This document shows positions 1-12,532 of a DNA stretch of 64,000 nucleotides, piece after piece; position 1 is the first letter of the stretch, and each line of letters begins with the position of its first letter. This DNA is from Eriocheir sinensis. Its lineage: Eukaryota; Arthropoda; Malacostraca; Decapoda; Varunidae. The notes under the pieces were generated by a model, which worked only from the letters and a program-made list of their open reading frames with translations, ran no database searches and had not been told where the DNA came from. Position numbers and translations under genes: made by a program. The stretch is taken from NCBI RefSeq assembly GCF_024679095.1, contig NC_066570.1, forward strand, positions 10,609,598-10,673,597. Direction: 5' to 3'.

Positions 1-833
1 CCCCCCTTCCCTCTCCTTACCTGCCTGACCCCTTCCCTTCCCTTCCCTTTACTTAAATTCCCTACCCGTAACATTCCTACCTTTCCTCCCTTACCTTTCC
101 CTTCCCTTCCCGTCCCTCCCTTTTCTTCCCCTCTCTTTTCCTTCCCTCCCTTTCCTCTCCTTTCCCTTATCTTTCCTTCCCTTTCTTTTCTTTCCCTTTC
201 ATTAACTTCCCTGTCCTTCCCTTTCCTTCCCTTCCCATCCTTTCCTGGTGGCCCCTTCTCCTCCCCTCTTCTACACTTCCCTTCCTCTACTCTCTCCCTC
301 TCCCCTTCCTCATACTAACCTACGTCTCTCCCCATTCCTCCCTTCACCACTTCCCATCCTCACATCCCCTTCCCTATCCTTACTAAGCTACTCCCTTCCC
401 CATCTTTCTCCTCCCCTTTCTTTTTACTTTCCTCCCCTCCCCGTCTCTCCCCTTTCTCTATACCTGTCTGCTTCCCTCTTCCTTCTTTCTTTCTCTTTTC
501 CACCTCATTTTTTATAGTTTCCTCCCCTACTTCTCTCCCCATTCCCATAACTTTTCACTCCCTTCCCATTCCCTCCTTTTTCGACCTCAATCCTCATACT
601 TTTCTTTCTCCCCTCCCATAGTTCCTGCTCCCCTTCCTTCCCCTCCCTTATTACACAGCATTTATTAAACTTTCTTCCCCTCTCCCTCTTTTCCTATCCT
701 TACCTAGCTGATCCTCTTCCCTCCCCTCGTTTTTCCACCCCATTCTTTATACTCTCCTCCCTTCCCCTTCTCTCCACCTTCCCCTTATCTACCTCCTCCC
801 CTCTCCCTCCTTTACCCCCACCACGTCAGCCAG
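1..833. repeat. pyrimidine-rich low-complexity tract
   Basis: Almost pure C/T on the plus strand, with loose CCTTCC and TTTCCC repeats. The open frames here are compositional and have no protein-like content. No gene seen. Confidence 0.9.
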
Positions 834-1054
834 CACATGGGAGCGTTGGGGTCGGGGTTAAGTCTCAGTCGGGACAATTTTTTTACTTGGATATTTTACT
901 CGCGGTCAGAATTAATGATGAAAATACGTTTTTTTTCCACGAGTTATTTCTTTGTTTTTGTCTGTGTATTAGTCTTTATGTCTGTCTGTCTGTATGAATG
1001 TGTGTCTGCATGTCTGTGTATATTTATGTATGTCTGTATATATGTGTATGTTTG

Positions 1055-1055
<1 letters not shown>
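834..1055. other. short non-repetitive stretch grading into TGTC/TGTA repeats
   Basis: About 120 bases of unremarkable sequence, then a degenerate TGTCTGTCTGTA-type tract leading into the CT array. No gene seen. Confidence 0.6.

Positions 1056-1099
<44 letters not shown>
1056..1099. repeat. (CT)n microsatellite
   Basis: About 22 uninterrupted CT units. Confidence 0.95.
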
Positions 1100-1100
<1 letters not shown>

Positions 1101-1540
1101 GCGTATAGGGTACAAAAGCTTGTATTCTTTTCCGTGTCAAGGGAGGAGTTAATTCATTTGTTTCATTGTTTTTCCCTCTGTCTTTAATTAATCGGCTTCC
1201 GGGAATAATGCGTCTTTTTTCTCATTTCTTTGCATCTTTTAGCACCATTTCCTGTGTTTCCTTCTTGCCGGCGATTATACTCGTTATCTATTATACGTAT
1301 TTGGTTCTTTCATTGTATATTCATTGTGCTTGTTCTTTACTTTTTTTATTACTAGGACGCTCAGATTCGTTTTTTTTTTTTTTAACATTTTACTCCGTTT
1401 ATTCATACATGATTTCATCTCTGTTGCAAGCACCTGACATCCCCTGTCTTCAGCCTCCACCTCTTACTCCACTTCCTGCACCTCCACCCAACTATAACAT
1501 CCATATCTCCCTTCCTCTCCTCTTCCACCTCCCCCCACCA
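1100..1540. other. AT-rich stretch grading into a CCT/CCA tract
   Basis: No coding signal. From about 1430 the sequence becomes CTCC/CCACC-rich. The same kind of tract resumes at 2265, on the other side of the inserted TIR element. Confidence 0.7.
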
Positions 1541-2264
1541 TGTAATGTGTATATTATAATGTACATGTGTATGTATGACTGTACGTGTGGCGACACCCGG
1601 TCGGTGTCGCACAACAGGATGTCTAACAACACGTCGTGCTTTTGTTAGCCTTTCTTGTTACCAACTTTAAGTGGTTTGTGTTATGTGTTAATATTTAATA
1701 ATTTTAAGGCGCGAACTGTTATCTCACGTCAGGTCCGGTGTACCGTTGCCTGCGTTCTCCAGTTGATTGAAGTGGTTGAGACAACACAATAGCCTTTTAG
1801 TTAAGTGATGTGTGGCCGAGCGGTAGCCGTTATAAGTTCACTTTAGTTCACTTTAGTTCTCTCTCTCAGGTTAATACAAATAACAAATGTATTTTAACTA
1901 TATTAACAGTTGTACTACATAAGGTTTACAGTTTACGTGAGCGAGACGCACGAAATCAGAGACAGCCACACCGCTGCAGGGCGCGGGGCGGCAGAGCACC
2001 GCTCGCCTGCCCGTCACCCGTCTTCTCTCCCTTCTCCGCGTTGTTCGCCCGTTTTATTTGCTTGTAGTTCGTCCGGAAGGGTGTGGGTTCCGGTTGATGA
2101 CTGTTGATGAAAGTCATCATTTGCTGTCCCTAGTGTCAGTTCATCACAGCTTCCCACGGCCAAAAGCACGACGTGTTGTTAGACATCCTGTTGTGCGACA
2201 CCGACCGGGTGTCGCCACACGTACAGTCATACATACACATGTACATTATAATATACACATTACA
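1541..2264. mobile_element. 724-bp non-autonomous element with 104-bp terminal inverted repeats
   Basis: The arms 1541-1644 and 2161-2264 are near-perfect reverse complements. The outer ends read TGTAATGTG and CACATTACA. Each arm carries a small palindrome, GCGACACC-CGGTC-GGTGTCGC (8-bp stem), so a single-stranded arm could fold on itself. The 516-bp centre has no coding frame of note. The element sits inside a CCT/CCA tract that continues on both sides, and ACCA occurs at both edges (1537-1540 and 2265-2268). That could be a target duplication but could also be chance in such sequence. This is the structure of a MITE or other TIR transposon. The superfamily cannot be set without a transposase. 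Confidence 0.8.
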
Positions 2265-2698
2265 ACCACCATCCAACGCACATCCCTCTCTTCTTATTCA
2301 ATTCCATTTTTTCCTCCACTTCTTCCACCACTTCCTCCTCCACTACCCCACCAACTCCATTTCGTTTCCTTCACTTCCCCTTCCCATTACATTCCTCCCA
2401 CACAGCCACCACACCCATCTCTCCCTCCACCTCCTCCACTACGATTATTTCCATGTTCTCCTCCATTTCCTCCTCCACAACCCCACCAGATCTGTCCCCT
2501 CCTTCAACTCCTCCATCACTTTCACCTATCCCACCACTTCCTTCACCACCTCCCTCACCCCACCAGCCGTCACATCCATCTCTCCCTTTTCCTCCACTTT
2601 CCACCATCCAACTACTCATTTCTTTCTCCTGTTCCTCCTCCACCACCCAACCACCACTTCTATCTCCCTCCGCCTCCTCATCCGCCACCGCTTAGCCG
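2265..2698. repeat. degenerate (TCC/CCA)n tract
   Basis: Imperfect CCTCCA and CACTTCC repeats. Proline/serine-rich frames here are compositional. Confidence 0.85.
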
Positions 2699-3040
2699 TG
2701 CAGTCGTCTAGTAAAGAGATGGGTGACGAAATGTATCAGATGGGTGAGAAGGTGGATGACTTGAGTAGTTGAGAGGCGGGTGACGAGAGAATGAGTGACT
2801 GAGTGGGATGCAAGGGATTTAGAGGTGGATGACTGGTTTGTGAGGGAGGTGGGTGAGATTAGTGGGTCGGCGTGGTTAGGTTGAGTGGGCAAGAAATGGA
2901 ATTGATGGGTGAGAAAAGTATGCTATGGGATAGAGGGAGATTAGGGGACGGTGGAGAGGGTCGGTAGTCGTGGAAGCTATTCGTTTTCTATGATTAAGTT
3001 ATTTATAATTAACGCGTGGATGCAATTACTTTGGGCCTGG

Positions 3041-3043
<3 letters not shown>
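2699..3043. other. degenerate GGTGA-rich tract, no gene
   Basis: Loose repetition of GGGTGA and GTGAGTGA motifs to about 2900, then ordinary sequence. No coding or RNA gene seen. Confidence 0.6.

Positions 3044-3102
<59 letters not shown>
3044..3102. repeat. (GA)n microsatellite
   Basis: About 29 uninterrupted GA units. Confidence 0.95.
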
Positions 3103-3945
<843 letters not shown>

Positions 3946-4178
3946 TACTGACTAACTGACCAACCGACTAACCGACTAACTGATTGACTGACTTTGGTCA
4001 CGAACCTACGGACTGATTGACTGATTATGCTGGCGATCAACTTATTGAATGGCTGACTGACTGGATGACCAAGTGAGTGTCTTTCTAATAACCTGACTAA
4101 TTAACTGACTGAAAGACTAACTGACTGATTTGCTAACTGATAAATCAAATGACTGAAGAACTGACTAACTGACTAATA
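3946..4178. repeat. degenerate (ACTG)n / ACTGACTA tandem repeat
   Basis: Repeated ACTGACTAACTG-type units with many substitutions over about 230 bases. This looks like an old tetra/octanucleotide satellite. Confidence 0.85.
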
Positions 4179-4183
4179 ATTAT

Positions 4184-4184
4184 G

Positions 4185-4242
<58 letters not shown>
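4184..4242. repeat. (TAA)n microsatellite
   Basis: About 19 TAA units directly after the ACTG tract. Confidence 0.95.
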
Positions 4243-4243
<1 letters not shown>

Positions 4244-4265
4244 TGATAGTGATGTGAAGATTTTC

Positions 4266-4268
<3 letters not shown>

Positions 4269-4348
<80 letters not shown>
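4269..4348. repeat. compound (GT)n(GA)n microsatellite
   Basis: About 6 GT units run straight into about 33 GA units. Confidence 0.95.
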
Positions 4349-4351
<3 letters not shown>

Positions 4352-4458
4352 CGTTTCTTTGACCTTTGACCTCGGGTGCTTCAGGTTAAACGTGTTGTTG
4401 TTCAGCGTATTGACTTTCCTTTTCTTTTCCTTTTCCTTTTCCTCCTGTTATTTTTGTT

Positions 4459-4483
4459 GTTATTATTATTATTATTATTATTA

Positions 4484-4518
<35 letters not shown>

Positions 4519-4630
4519 ATTATTATAATTATTACTATTATTACTATTATTATTACTAATAATATTATTATTTCTACTACTACTACTACTACTGCTACTG
4601 CTACTACTACTACTACTACTACTGCTACTG

Positions 4631-4670
<40 letters not shown>

Positions 4671-4676
4671 TACTAC
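4459..4676. repeat. compound (ATT)n(CTA)n microsatellite
   Basis: ATT repeats with scattered interruptions to about 4572, then CTA repeats with CTG variants. Homopolymeric frames here are artefacts. Confidence 0.95.
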
Positions 4677-4918
4677 GTAGGCGCTGCTTTTCTTGCTCTG
4701 ATATATTTTCTATCTTGTGGTTCTTTTTATCGGAATTACCAAAATGTCTCAGTTGTTTTGAGATTAACATTATCAGTTATGTTTTTATTATGTTTCGTTT
4801 TGTCTTCCTTACTATATTTCTTTTCTTCATCGCAATTACTGTATTTTTTTGTTTTCTTTTTCGGCTTTGCTAGAGTTCTGTTTTATTTCCACTGTTTTGT
4901 TTCTGTTGATCATTCTTA

Positions 4919-5290
<372 letters not shown>

Positions 5291-5850
5291 GTGCACGGGT
5301 GACTGAAGGGCATATGACACCTCTCTCTCTCCCTCTCCTCTCTGATGTTATCCTTCCTCTTCCTCTTACTACTCCCATTTCTTTATTTACTTCTCTACCT
5401 TATCTCGCCCTCATTCTTCTCTTTCATCCCCTCATGCTTCTCCCTTTTCTTGTTTTTTCCATTACATTTATCTCTTCTTGTTGGTTCTTTCATCTCCTTT
5501 CAATCTTTCTTTCCTTTACTCCGTTATTTATTTTTATCTCCCATTCTCTTGTTCTCTCCCCATTTCTCCACTTTCGTGCCCTTTCTTTTCTCCTCTTTAC
5601 TTTTTTTTCTCCTTCATTATCGCCCATTTCCTTTATCTCTTTATTTCTTCTCTTCCCTTCGCTTTCTTCTCTCCTCTCTCCCTCATTATTTCTTTATATT
5701 GCCACTTATATTTTACCTCCTGGCGTTTGCTTCCCTTTAGTTAATATTATTTTATTTCTCGTGTCTTATTCTTTGTCGAGCAATCTTCCTTCCCTTCCCT
5801 TCTTTCCTTTCTTCTTTCCTTCTTTATTTACCTTTTCCTTACCCTTCTAA
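5291..5850. repeat. pyrimidine-rich low-complexity tract
   Basis: CTCTCC/TTCCTT-rich plus strand. The Leu/Phe/Ser-rich open frames are compositional and not membrane proteins. Confidence 0.85.
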
Positions 5851-6122
5851 TACGCCTCCGTTGTCTGGTGGTCAGCGTGGGCCCGGGTTCGAATCCCGGC
5901 CCGTGCAGTCGGCGTGCAGGTCACCCAGCTGTTCATCCTCCCTCTCTGGCTGGTGGATGAATGGGTACCTGGGAAAACCTGGGGAAGGTAAACTGTAGTA
6001 ACCCGGATGTCACACTGGCCCTGTGTGCCGGGGTGGTGGGCTCCCTCCTACCACAGGCTCAAGGGCCAATGCCACGGAGATGAGCACCGAGGCCACGCGC
6101 TGCTATAGCGTATGCCCCCAAC
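5851..6122 (+). mobile_element. tRNA-derived SINE, family A, copy 1
   Basis: The head (5858-5915) has an A-box-like TGGTGGTCAGCGTG and a perfect B box GGTTCGAATCC in a CCCGGG...CCCGG T-arm. The middle of the tRNA part is shortened, so this is not a tRNA gene. The body contains GTAACCCGGATGTCACA and GGCCAATGCCACGGAGATGAG and ends CGTATGCCCCCA (6109-6120). The same body and end occur in reverse orientation at 7704-8003 with a different tRNA head. The 3' motif is also the 3' end of the RTE LINE at 12318-12532, the likely source of its transposition machinery. Confidence 0.85.
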
Positions 6123-6212
6123 TTTACCTTAACCTTCTTACGTCCCCTTCCCTCTACCTTTCCTCTCCCCTTCCCCTTCCCTCCCCTACCTCCTTGCCGC
6201 CCCTTTCGCCTT

Positions 6213-6213
<1 letters not shown>

Positions 6214-6268
<55 letters not shown>

Positions 6269-6270
6269 AC
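6214..6270. repeat. (CA)n microsatellite
   Basis: About 27 CA units with one AT interruption near the end. Confidence 0.95.
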
Positions 6271-6642
6271 TGTGGTAAAACAAAATAAGTAGAATGAAAT
6301 AAGAATATGAAAAGGCAAGAAAAAATAAGGGTGCAAGAGAAGAATTGGTAGATAGATATATATTGATGAAATAATTGAACATAGATAGGTAGATAGATAA
6401 ACACTGAAATAAGTACAAAGATATTCATAGTTACATATAAAATATACATAAATAGATCAATAGATAGACATATGAAGACAGACAGACAGACACATTGACA
6501 GACAAGAAGATTCATATATACAAAAGCCCAAAATATAAAGGAAAAGGGAAAAAGAGAAAGGAGGAATAAAAGAAAAGGAGAAAAAGAGGAAGCGAGTCAC
6601 CCTTTACTTGCACTTGGGAGAGAACAATTTTTATTTAATTTT
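6271..6642. other. degenerate GATA/GACA-like sequence, no gene
   Basis: Loose AGATAGATA and GACAGACA runs (about 6345-6500), then A/G-rich sequence. No coding frame with protein-like content. Confidence 0.6.
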
Positions 6643-6841
<199 letters not shown>

Positions 6842-7370
6842 CATAGATTTACATAGGAAATCAGACCACACAGACCCCATGGTCCAGACCATGGAGGTAA
6901 TAAGGATGGAGAGGCCCTGAGTCTCGCGGTTTGAAGCCACTAAACTGTCAGTCGGCCATATTGTTCAAGCCGGAGAGGAGTGGCCACATGGATGTACAGT
7001 CGTCACAAAAACTATCGGTGCAGTATAAGCACGAATCATTCTGACAGCACGGAACGAAAGACAGTGAAAAGAGGTGGCCGACTTGATGCATGTTGGTAGC
7101 TCTGCTGTGAGGTGAATGCCATAATTCACCAGCCAGCTTGATACCACATACTGGTTCACTTGTGTTTACGTATAATGTCCAATCTGCGTTCGTTGATAAT
7201 GCAACAAGATATTGTCACGTGGTTTTTACGGTAACACTTTCATGTGGTAAAACATATCTACACATCACCTATGAAATGAGGTATGTGAAGTATACATGGT
7301 AGTCGAATACGGTCATGCATAAAATATAGCCTTTATTGCTCATAGTAGTAATTATGCTGTTTTAATACTA

Positions 7371-8648
7371 CTATAGTCGAATCCACGATAACTGGCGGAG
7401 ATTTTCATTTTAAGGTTGGACTCGCGGACTTGGCGTCATTGCTTGAGTGACGGTCTCCGCACCGCTCATTGGCTGTTGTTTACTACGTAGATCTAAGCTA
7501 CGGCAATTTCGCTTGGCATGACATAGCCTACTATTTATCGCTTTTTGCTATCTCTTAAAATCAAAATGCATCAACCTGCTCTCTGTTTTAATGTGTGTGT
7601 GTGTGTGTGTGTGTGTGTGTCATGGTAAGGGCAGCAGGTGTTGTGTGGCATTTAAACAAATGCATATTGTAAAACTCGCTCTGTTTGACGCTATAAAAAA
7701 AGGTGGGGGCATACGTTGTAACAGCGCTTAGCCACGGAGCTCATCTCCGCCGCATTGGCCTTGTGGTGGGTATGAACCCTACCACGGGCCACATGGCCAC
7801 TGTGACATCCGGGTTACCACAATTCACCTTCCCGGGAAGCTGGGACACAATCCGTATACCTGATACCCGGTCCATTCACTGCTGGGTGGACAGGGTCAAG
7901 GGATAAAGAGACAGCCCATCTAACTCTGCTCCGGCCGGGGACTGAACCCGGGATCTCTAGGTTGTGAGCCGAGCGCGCTACCATTTACACCATGGAGCTC
8001 CCGTTATTTGCGTAATAAATTTATTAAAAACTTTTAAAGTCAAAACTATTGATATATGAATGTAGTTATTTTTATTATCCCTCTTCCTTATGATTATTTA
8101 TTAGTTTATTACCCACATATATTAGATCTTTTAGGAATAATGATAGGACGATGAGAAATGTGAAGGTTCTTGCCGTAGAGCAATGTTTCCGTTATGACTC
8201 CATATCATCAATACACATTATGACTATGCCAAGCCAAAAAACATCCAAAGCACTTTATAGCAGAAAAAAAATGAAGAATGCATAGTTTCAACACTCGCTT
8301 CAGTCGCTGCCTGCTGGACATTGTCCATTCACGTGCAGTTCTGACTCCATTAAGGCCCGTCCACACGACGGCTAAAGAAAACTGCACGGCGTCTGGCCCG
8401 AGTCACATTCGCCTGCCTACTGTCTGCCTTGGATTGTTTGATCTGGTAACACAGTTTCAAAGCGAGAGGAAGGGTATTTTTTCTTGTTACGAATTGTTTC
8501 AGATGAATTTCTAATGGTTCACAAGGCACACAATACTTAAGTTAAGAATTGGCAAATGAGCGTGCCGTATCAGCACACATGCAATATCACGTTCGCGAGT
8601 CCACCCCTGAAAAAAAATCACCTAATTCTCGTGGAACACTTTTTATAG
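7371..8648. mobile_element. TIR element nested in the Tc1 transposon, copy 1
   Basis: The left end (7371-7440) and the reverse complement of the right end (about 8580-8648) align: CTATA..., TCCACGA, GATTTT, then GGTGGACTCGCG or GGTTGGACTCGCG. No transposase is present. The interior holds a short GT array (7592-7620), a SINE-A copy (7704-8003) and unique AT-rich DNA. A related copy in opposite orientation starts at 63582. It shares GGTGGACTCGCGGACTTGG and also the interior block around 8283-8350 (ACATTGTCCATTCACGTGCAG, reverse-complemented at about 63865-63910). ATACTACTA is present near both ends and could be a target duplication. Superfamily not determined. Confidence 0.65.
7704..8003 (-). 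mobile_element. tRNA-derived SINE, family A, copy 2
   Basis: Read on the minus strand, the head (8003-7933) is a tRNA-like sequence: A box TGGTGTAAATGGTAGCGCG, an anticodon-arm-like region with loop CTCACAA (CAC, Val-like), and T arm CCGGGTTCAGTCCCCGG. The acceptor ends do not pair, so it is not a functional tRNA gene. The body matches copy 1 (GGTAACCCGGATGTCACAGTGGCC, GGCCAATGCGGCGGAGATGAG) and ends CGTATGCCCCCA at 7704. The different head from copy 1 implies either two subfamilies or a head swap. Confidence 0.85.
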
Positions 8649-8724
8649 CAGTAGGTTTGCTATTATACTACTACTTCTAGGGTAAATATAACAACGCGTG
8701 TTTCATTATCTTTATTAATATACA

Positions 8725-9391
8725 TCAGTAAGACGTATAGGCACCACCTGCAGCTAAGACAGCATTCAGCCGTTTAGGCATGGATGCCACCAACGCACTA
8801 GTTATATCTTGACCAGGTGGACGACGGAGGTGCTCCCATGCTTGCATTGCACTTCTGACGACAGCATCACGGTTCCTTCCCCTGTCCTGCTCAGGCATAT
8901 GTCGGACCATTGCTGCCCAGACGTGCTCGATGGGGTTGAGGTCTGGTGATTTGGGAGGATGTGGCATCAGAGTGACGTGTGGATGTCGGCCAAACCACTC
9001 TCTAACAACTGGCATGTGTGGATTGGGCTGTTATCCTGGAGAAGGTAGAAAGGCTCCCCGTCGGGGAACAGCAATGCCTCTACCGTGGGAAGAAGGACCT
9101 CCTCCAGGATTTCAACATACTTATCACCTGTTAAATATCCCGGTCCAACATCAGCCAACTCTCCAACGCCACTGGCATGCATCCATCCAAATAACCCAGC
9201 AGAGACACGCCCGCTCCTCCTGGTAGCAATTACATTTCCAATGTCGTATCTGAAACATTATAACTATTTATGAACTAGTCACATAAAACCTTCTGTAACC
9301 GGTATTGAGTAGTAGTAGACAAGACAGACAACACAAATCTGTTCGGGTGGCTACAGGCACCTGTAGAAACAACCAACTAGTTTAAGTGTCC

Positions 9392-9429
<38 letters not shown>

Positions 9430-10140
9430 AACCTGGTGCCACATTTCCGCCAAACATATTGTGCTGCTGATGTGCCATCTGAGTAGAAAGTCTTTTCATC
9501 AGAAAAGACTACATTCTCCCAAAAGTCTGCTGGCATGTCAGCATACTCGAGCGCATACTCCATGCGCTGCTCCATGTTACGCTCGCTTAGTTTCTGCTTT
9601 GTGGCTGGCCTCCGACCTCGGAAATTCCTGTTGTGAAGCCTGTTCCGAATGGTCTGAGTGCTGCACTGCAGACCCTGGTCACGGCGAATGTTGACAGCAG
9701 GTGTGAATGGGTCCTCATCGATGGCGTTATTTATGGCCTAGATATAAAACCACAAACACCCAATCAGTATGGTAAGGTGAATGGTGAACAGCAACACGAG
9801 ATATTATATTACAACACATTACCCTATCCAGTTATTGTCACCATGTTACTATTTACATTATTAGTACAGACTAATATTCTACTACAGAATGTAATATTCT
9901 ACTGTAGAATATTATATCCTTAACCTGGTCTTCGGCTGCGGAGGTGCAGCGTGGGCGCCCGACTCGTGGCATGTCCTCTGTAGCACCAGTGTCTGCGTGC
10001 CGCCGAATCCACCGTGCTGCTGTGTTCCGGTGAATACCAAGCTCACGGGCAATACCAGTTATGGTAAAACCCCTAGCATGGAGGGCTACGATAGCCCCTC
10101 GCGTCGCCTGCGGTGTTTCCATGTTGACTGGCATGGCCAT
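8725..10140 (-). pseudogene. Tc1-like transposase, three exons, one frameshift
   Basis: Encodes a cut-and-paste transposase of about 348 residues. Exon 1 (10140-9925): a helix-turn-helix region (GIARELGIHRNTAARWIRR) and a GRPR linker. Exon 2 (9737-9433): second DNA-binding part and the first catalytic Asp in VVFSDEKTF. Exon 3 (9249-8725): second Asp in LLQDNSPIHT and the catalytic Glu in SPDLNPIEHVW, near the C-terminus. The introns 9924-9738 (phase 0) and 9432-9250 (phase 2) both have GT...AG ends. Joining them restores the expected family motif across each junction (for example GTRYD). The second intron contains a GA microsatellite. A one-base deletion at about 9016, between the second Asp and the Glu, breaks the frame, so the copy is probably dead. 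The length is normal for the family. Confidence 0.85.
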
Positions 10141-10361
10141 GTTACGAAGATAACCACATTAACATCCTGTCAGTCTTTGAAACGTTTCGGATTTGGGTTG
10201 AAATGTTTCGGATCTGAGTTATGAAACAATCGCTTGTGGTTCGAATCTTGCAGAGAAGCCACAGTCAGGCGTGCCAACCCTCCCACAATATCAGCGGATG
10301 CTCGAATGTTTACAGTAGTCATCGCACCCCTTATGCACCGATACTTTTTGTGACGACTGTA

Positions 10362-11529
10362 CCTCCATGAGCGGTCGGCCAGACCACAGAATTTCAATGT
10401 TGCCAAGGCACAATAGAATTTATTCGTGCTTTCAATGCGCTGTTTGATATCATGAACTCGTGCGATTTGTGTAGCAACGGGTGGAAGCAACCTTTACAAA
10501 TAAGCAATAATTCAGAGGTGATGAATTTCATTGCAAATATAAGAAAAAACTATGTAACTTCCTTAATACTACCTGGAGGTGTACCAGTTACTCAATCAAG
10601 AAGGAAAACCGGCTTCGTTGGTTTCCTTGTTTGTTGTAAGAGCCTCGGAGTACTAAATGAAATGTTAATTGTTCATTCGGAGCCACTGCTGATGTATCTA
10701 CTAACTTATAAGATGAGCCAAGACCACATTAAGTTATTTTTTTAGCAAAATCAGAAGTATGGGAGGATGCAATACCAATCCCTCAGTTAGCCAGTTCTCG
10801 TCTGCGTACAAGAAAATTTTGACAAATAACGAAATTGAAGAAGTACCTCGTGGTAACTGCACATCCTTAGAGTGTGTCCCCATACTTACTGCTTCTGGGC
10901 TTCTGGTCATATACCATCGAGTTCTGTAATCAACAGCTATTTTGCTAAAAGCAGTGTCGCAAAGCAGGATTTAACTTCCAAAACCGAGGAATATGATGTA
11001 TTTCATGTGGCAAATAAAAAAAGAAAATTCTGGTACGCTATTTCCCCCTGTTTGTGAAAGCATTGTAAGTTATATTGCCGGCTTTGTTTGTTTCAAACTA
11101 AAAAAAAAACATTGATCAGTGAAACTTGCTGTAATGCCCTAGTAACACATAATGTTTACAAATCTCATGAGCTAATACGTGTAAAAAACAAGGGCAACCT
11201 GTGTTTTCCAGCAAAAGATGTAATGATCATATGTATAGAATGCGAAAAAATTGTTCAAAGAAAAAGTACTGATAGGCAGCAACAAGCATCCCTACGCAAG
11301 CCTTTCAACGTATGGTTGCCATAAAATTGTTACTGAAGTGCTGTCAGCTTTTGAAAACAAGAAAGTATTTTCAGATCTATCCAGTCATATGATGGAAAGT
11401 GAGCCTCTAAATAATCATCTGGTTTTACTTATCAAGGCAGTTGCTGAAAATTATCTGCAGGTCAGATACAAATATTCATGTAAACAATTTAAATTTAGAA
11501 AAACTTCAATAAAAAATGTAAAAAAGTAG
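10362..11529 (+). pseudogene. P-element/THAP9-type transposase, C-terminal part
   Basis: Translated in several frames, the stretch gives family-typical segments in order: TIEFIRAFNALFDIMNS (about 10405-10455), KTGFVGFLVCCKSL, and the hallmark LLTYKMSQDHIKLFF (about 10695-10740). A Cys-containing region typical of the C-terminus follows (about 10990-11325, including LIRVKNKGNLCFP and ICIECEKI). Stops and frameshifts separate them, so no functional protein is made. No THAP zinc finger or full RNase-H-like core is present upstream. The remnant starts exactly at the right border of the inserted Tc1 element. Confidence 0.7.
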
Positions 11530-11679
11530 AGCAACGCTCAATAAACTAATATTGTTTAATGGTTTGTAATATGTTTCGTAAGGGTAGCTTAAGTATTTGT
11601 TAAGGTGCAATAAAGATTGAGAGTGAAAAGTTATTTTTATTTCATACGCCTGCATGTTCAAGTGCTGTAAAACAGTAAG

Positions 11680-11800
<121 letters not shown>

Positions 11801-11975
11801 TTTACGGTACTCCTTGGATGCGGTACTCTAAGGGCAAGCGCCCACCATGTTAGGCGCGCTCCACACTCGTATTCGTATTTCACGGCTTGAACAATATGGC
11901 GGCCGATTTGACAGCTGAGACCACGAAAACTTATTACCTCCATGGTCCAGACTAGGTGGTCTGTCCTTAAACCTA

Positions 11976-12317
11976 AATGATTTAACATTAATCAGATGGC
12001 TCCAAAGCTTTGCATTTCAACTCTAGTTAATATTAATTGAAGAAAGTGTCGGACGAGCTTGTTTTTTTTTTTTAAATAGTCAATCGTGTTACACTGGACC
12101 ACATAATTATATACCTAGAGCGCGCGGGCCAGACACTCAGGTGCGGCAACCGGGAGTACCTCGGCCGCCATCTTAGGGAGCCCAGTCCAGCCCGCAACTT
12201 CAAAGTGAAGGTAAGTGTGCTCTCACTTTTTCGTGAATATGTTCATTATTATGACATTTAAATGTAATAAACTTCTAACTACTTACACGTTATGTATCAT
12301 TGAGTGATTGTGTGTAT
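11976..12317 (+). promoter_or_regulatory. possible promoter and non-coding first exon
   Basis: GGCCGCCATCTT (12163-12174) matches the YY1-type motif, and CAAAGTGAAG is followed by a strong splice donor GTAAGT at 12211. Together they could mark a short 5' untranslated exon reading rightward. No start codon or downstream exon is identified, so this stays a guess. Otherwise AT-rich with no gene. Confidence 0.3.
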
Positions 12318-12532
12318 AATCAATCAATCAATGGGGGCATACGAAGGGGGGCGCGTCGCCTCGCCCACCCTACGACGCCAAGCCCAGGGGCCCCTCCGAG
12401 CGAGTCTCCATGCAGGCCCCTTTCCCTACCAGAGTACCTCCCGGCAGGATCTATCGACTTGCTCAAACCACGAACTCCGTGGGCGTCCCCTTGGCCTCCT
12501 CCACTCAGGATTGTCTCTTACAGAGACAACCC
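12318..12532 (-). mobile_element. RTE-like LINE, 3' terminal fragment
   Basis: Read on the minus strand it encodes the end of an RTE-type polymerase: [17 protein letters not shown], then [11 protein letters not shown], and stops after CPH. It ends CGTATGCCCCCA followed by short TTGA repeats (12331-12318), a typical RTE tail. The upstream part is missing because LINE-A begins at 12533. The 3' motif is shared with SINE-A. Confidence 0.75.

Larger units (their letters stand above)
6995..10361 (-). mobile_element. Tc1/mariner-like transposon
   Basis: The termini are inverted repeats beginning TACAGTCGTCACAAAAA and continuing TATCGGTGCA: left 6995-7022, right 10334-10361. They differ at a single base, and a TA dinucleotide stands at each edge as expected for this superfamily. 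The transposase gene is on the minus strand (8725-10140). Without the TIR element nested at 7371-8648 it would be about 2.1 kb. It interrupts the P-element-like transposon and so is younger than it. Confidence 0.85.

Noticed and set aside
248..517. Ser/Pro/Leu-rich frames in the first 6 kb (also 1166-1648, 2058-2772, 5299-5850)
   Set aside because: Pure consequence of pyrimidine-rich repeats; the apparent hydrophobic segments are not membrane helices of real proteins.
4184..4676. CRISPR-like or satellite array
   Set aside because: Only microsatellite units without unique spacers; the setting is eukaryotic.
7933..8003. Possible functional tRNA-Val gene
   Set aside because: Acceptor ends do not pair and it is continuous with a SINE body; treated as a SINE head.
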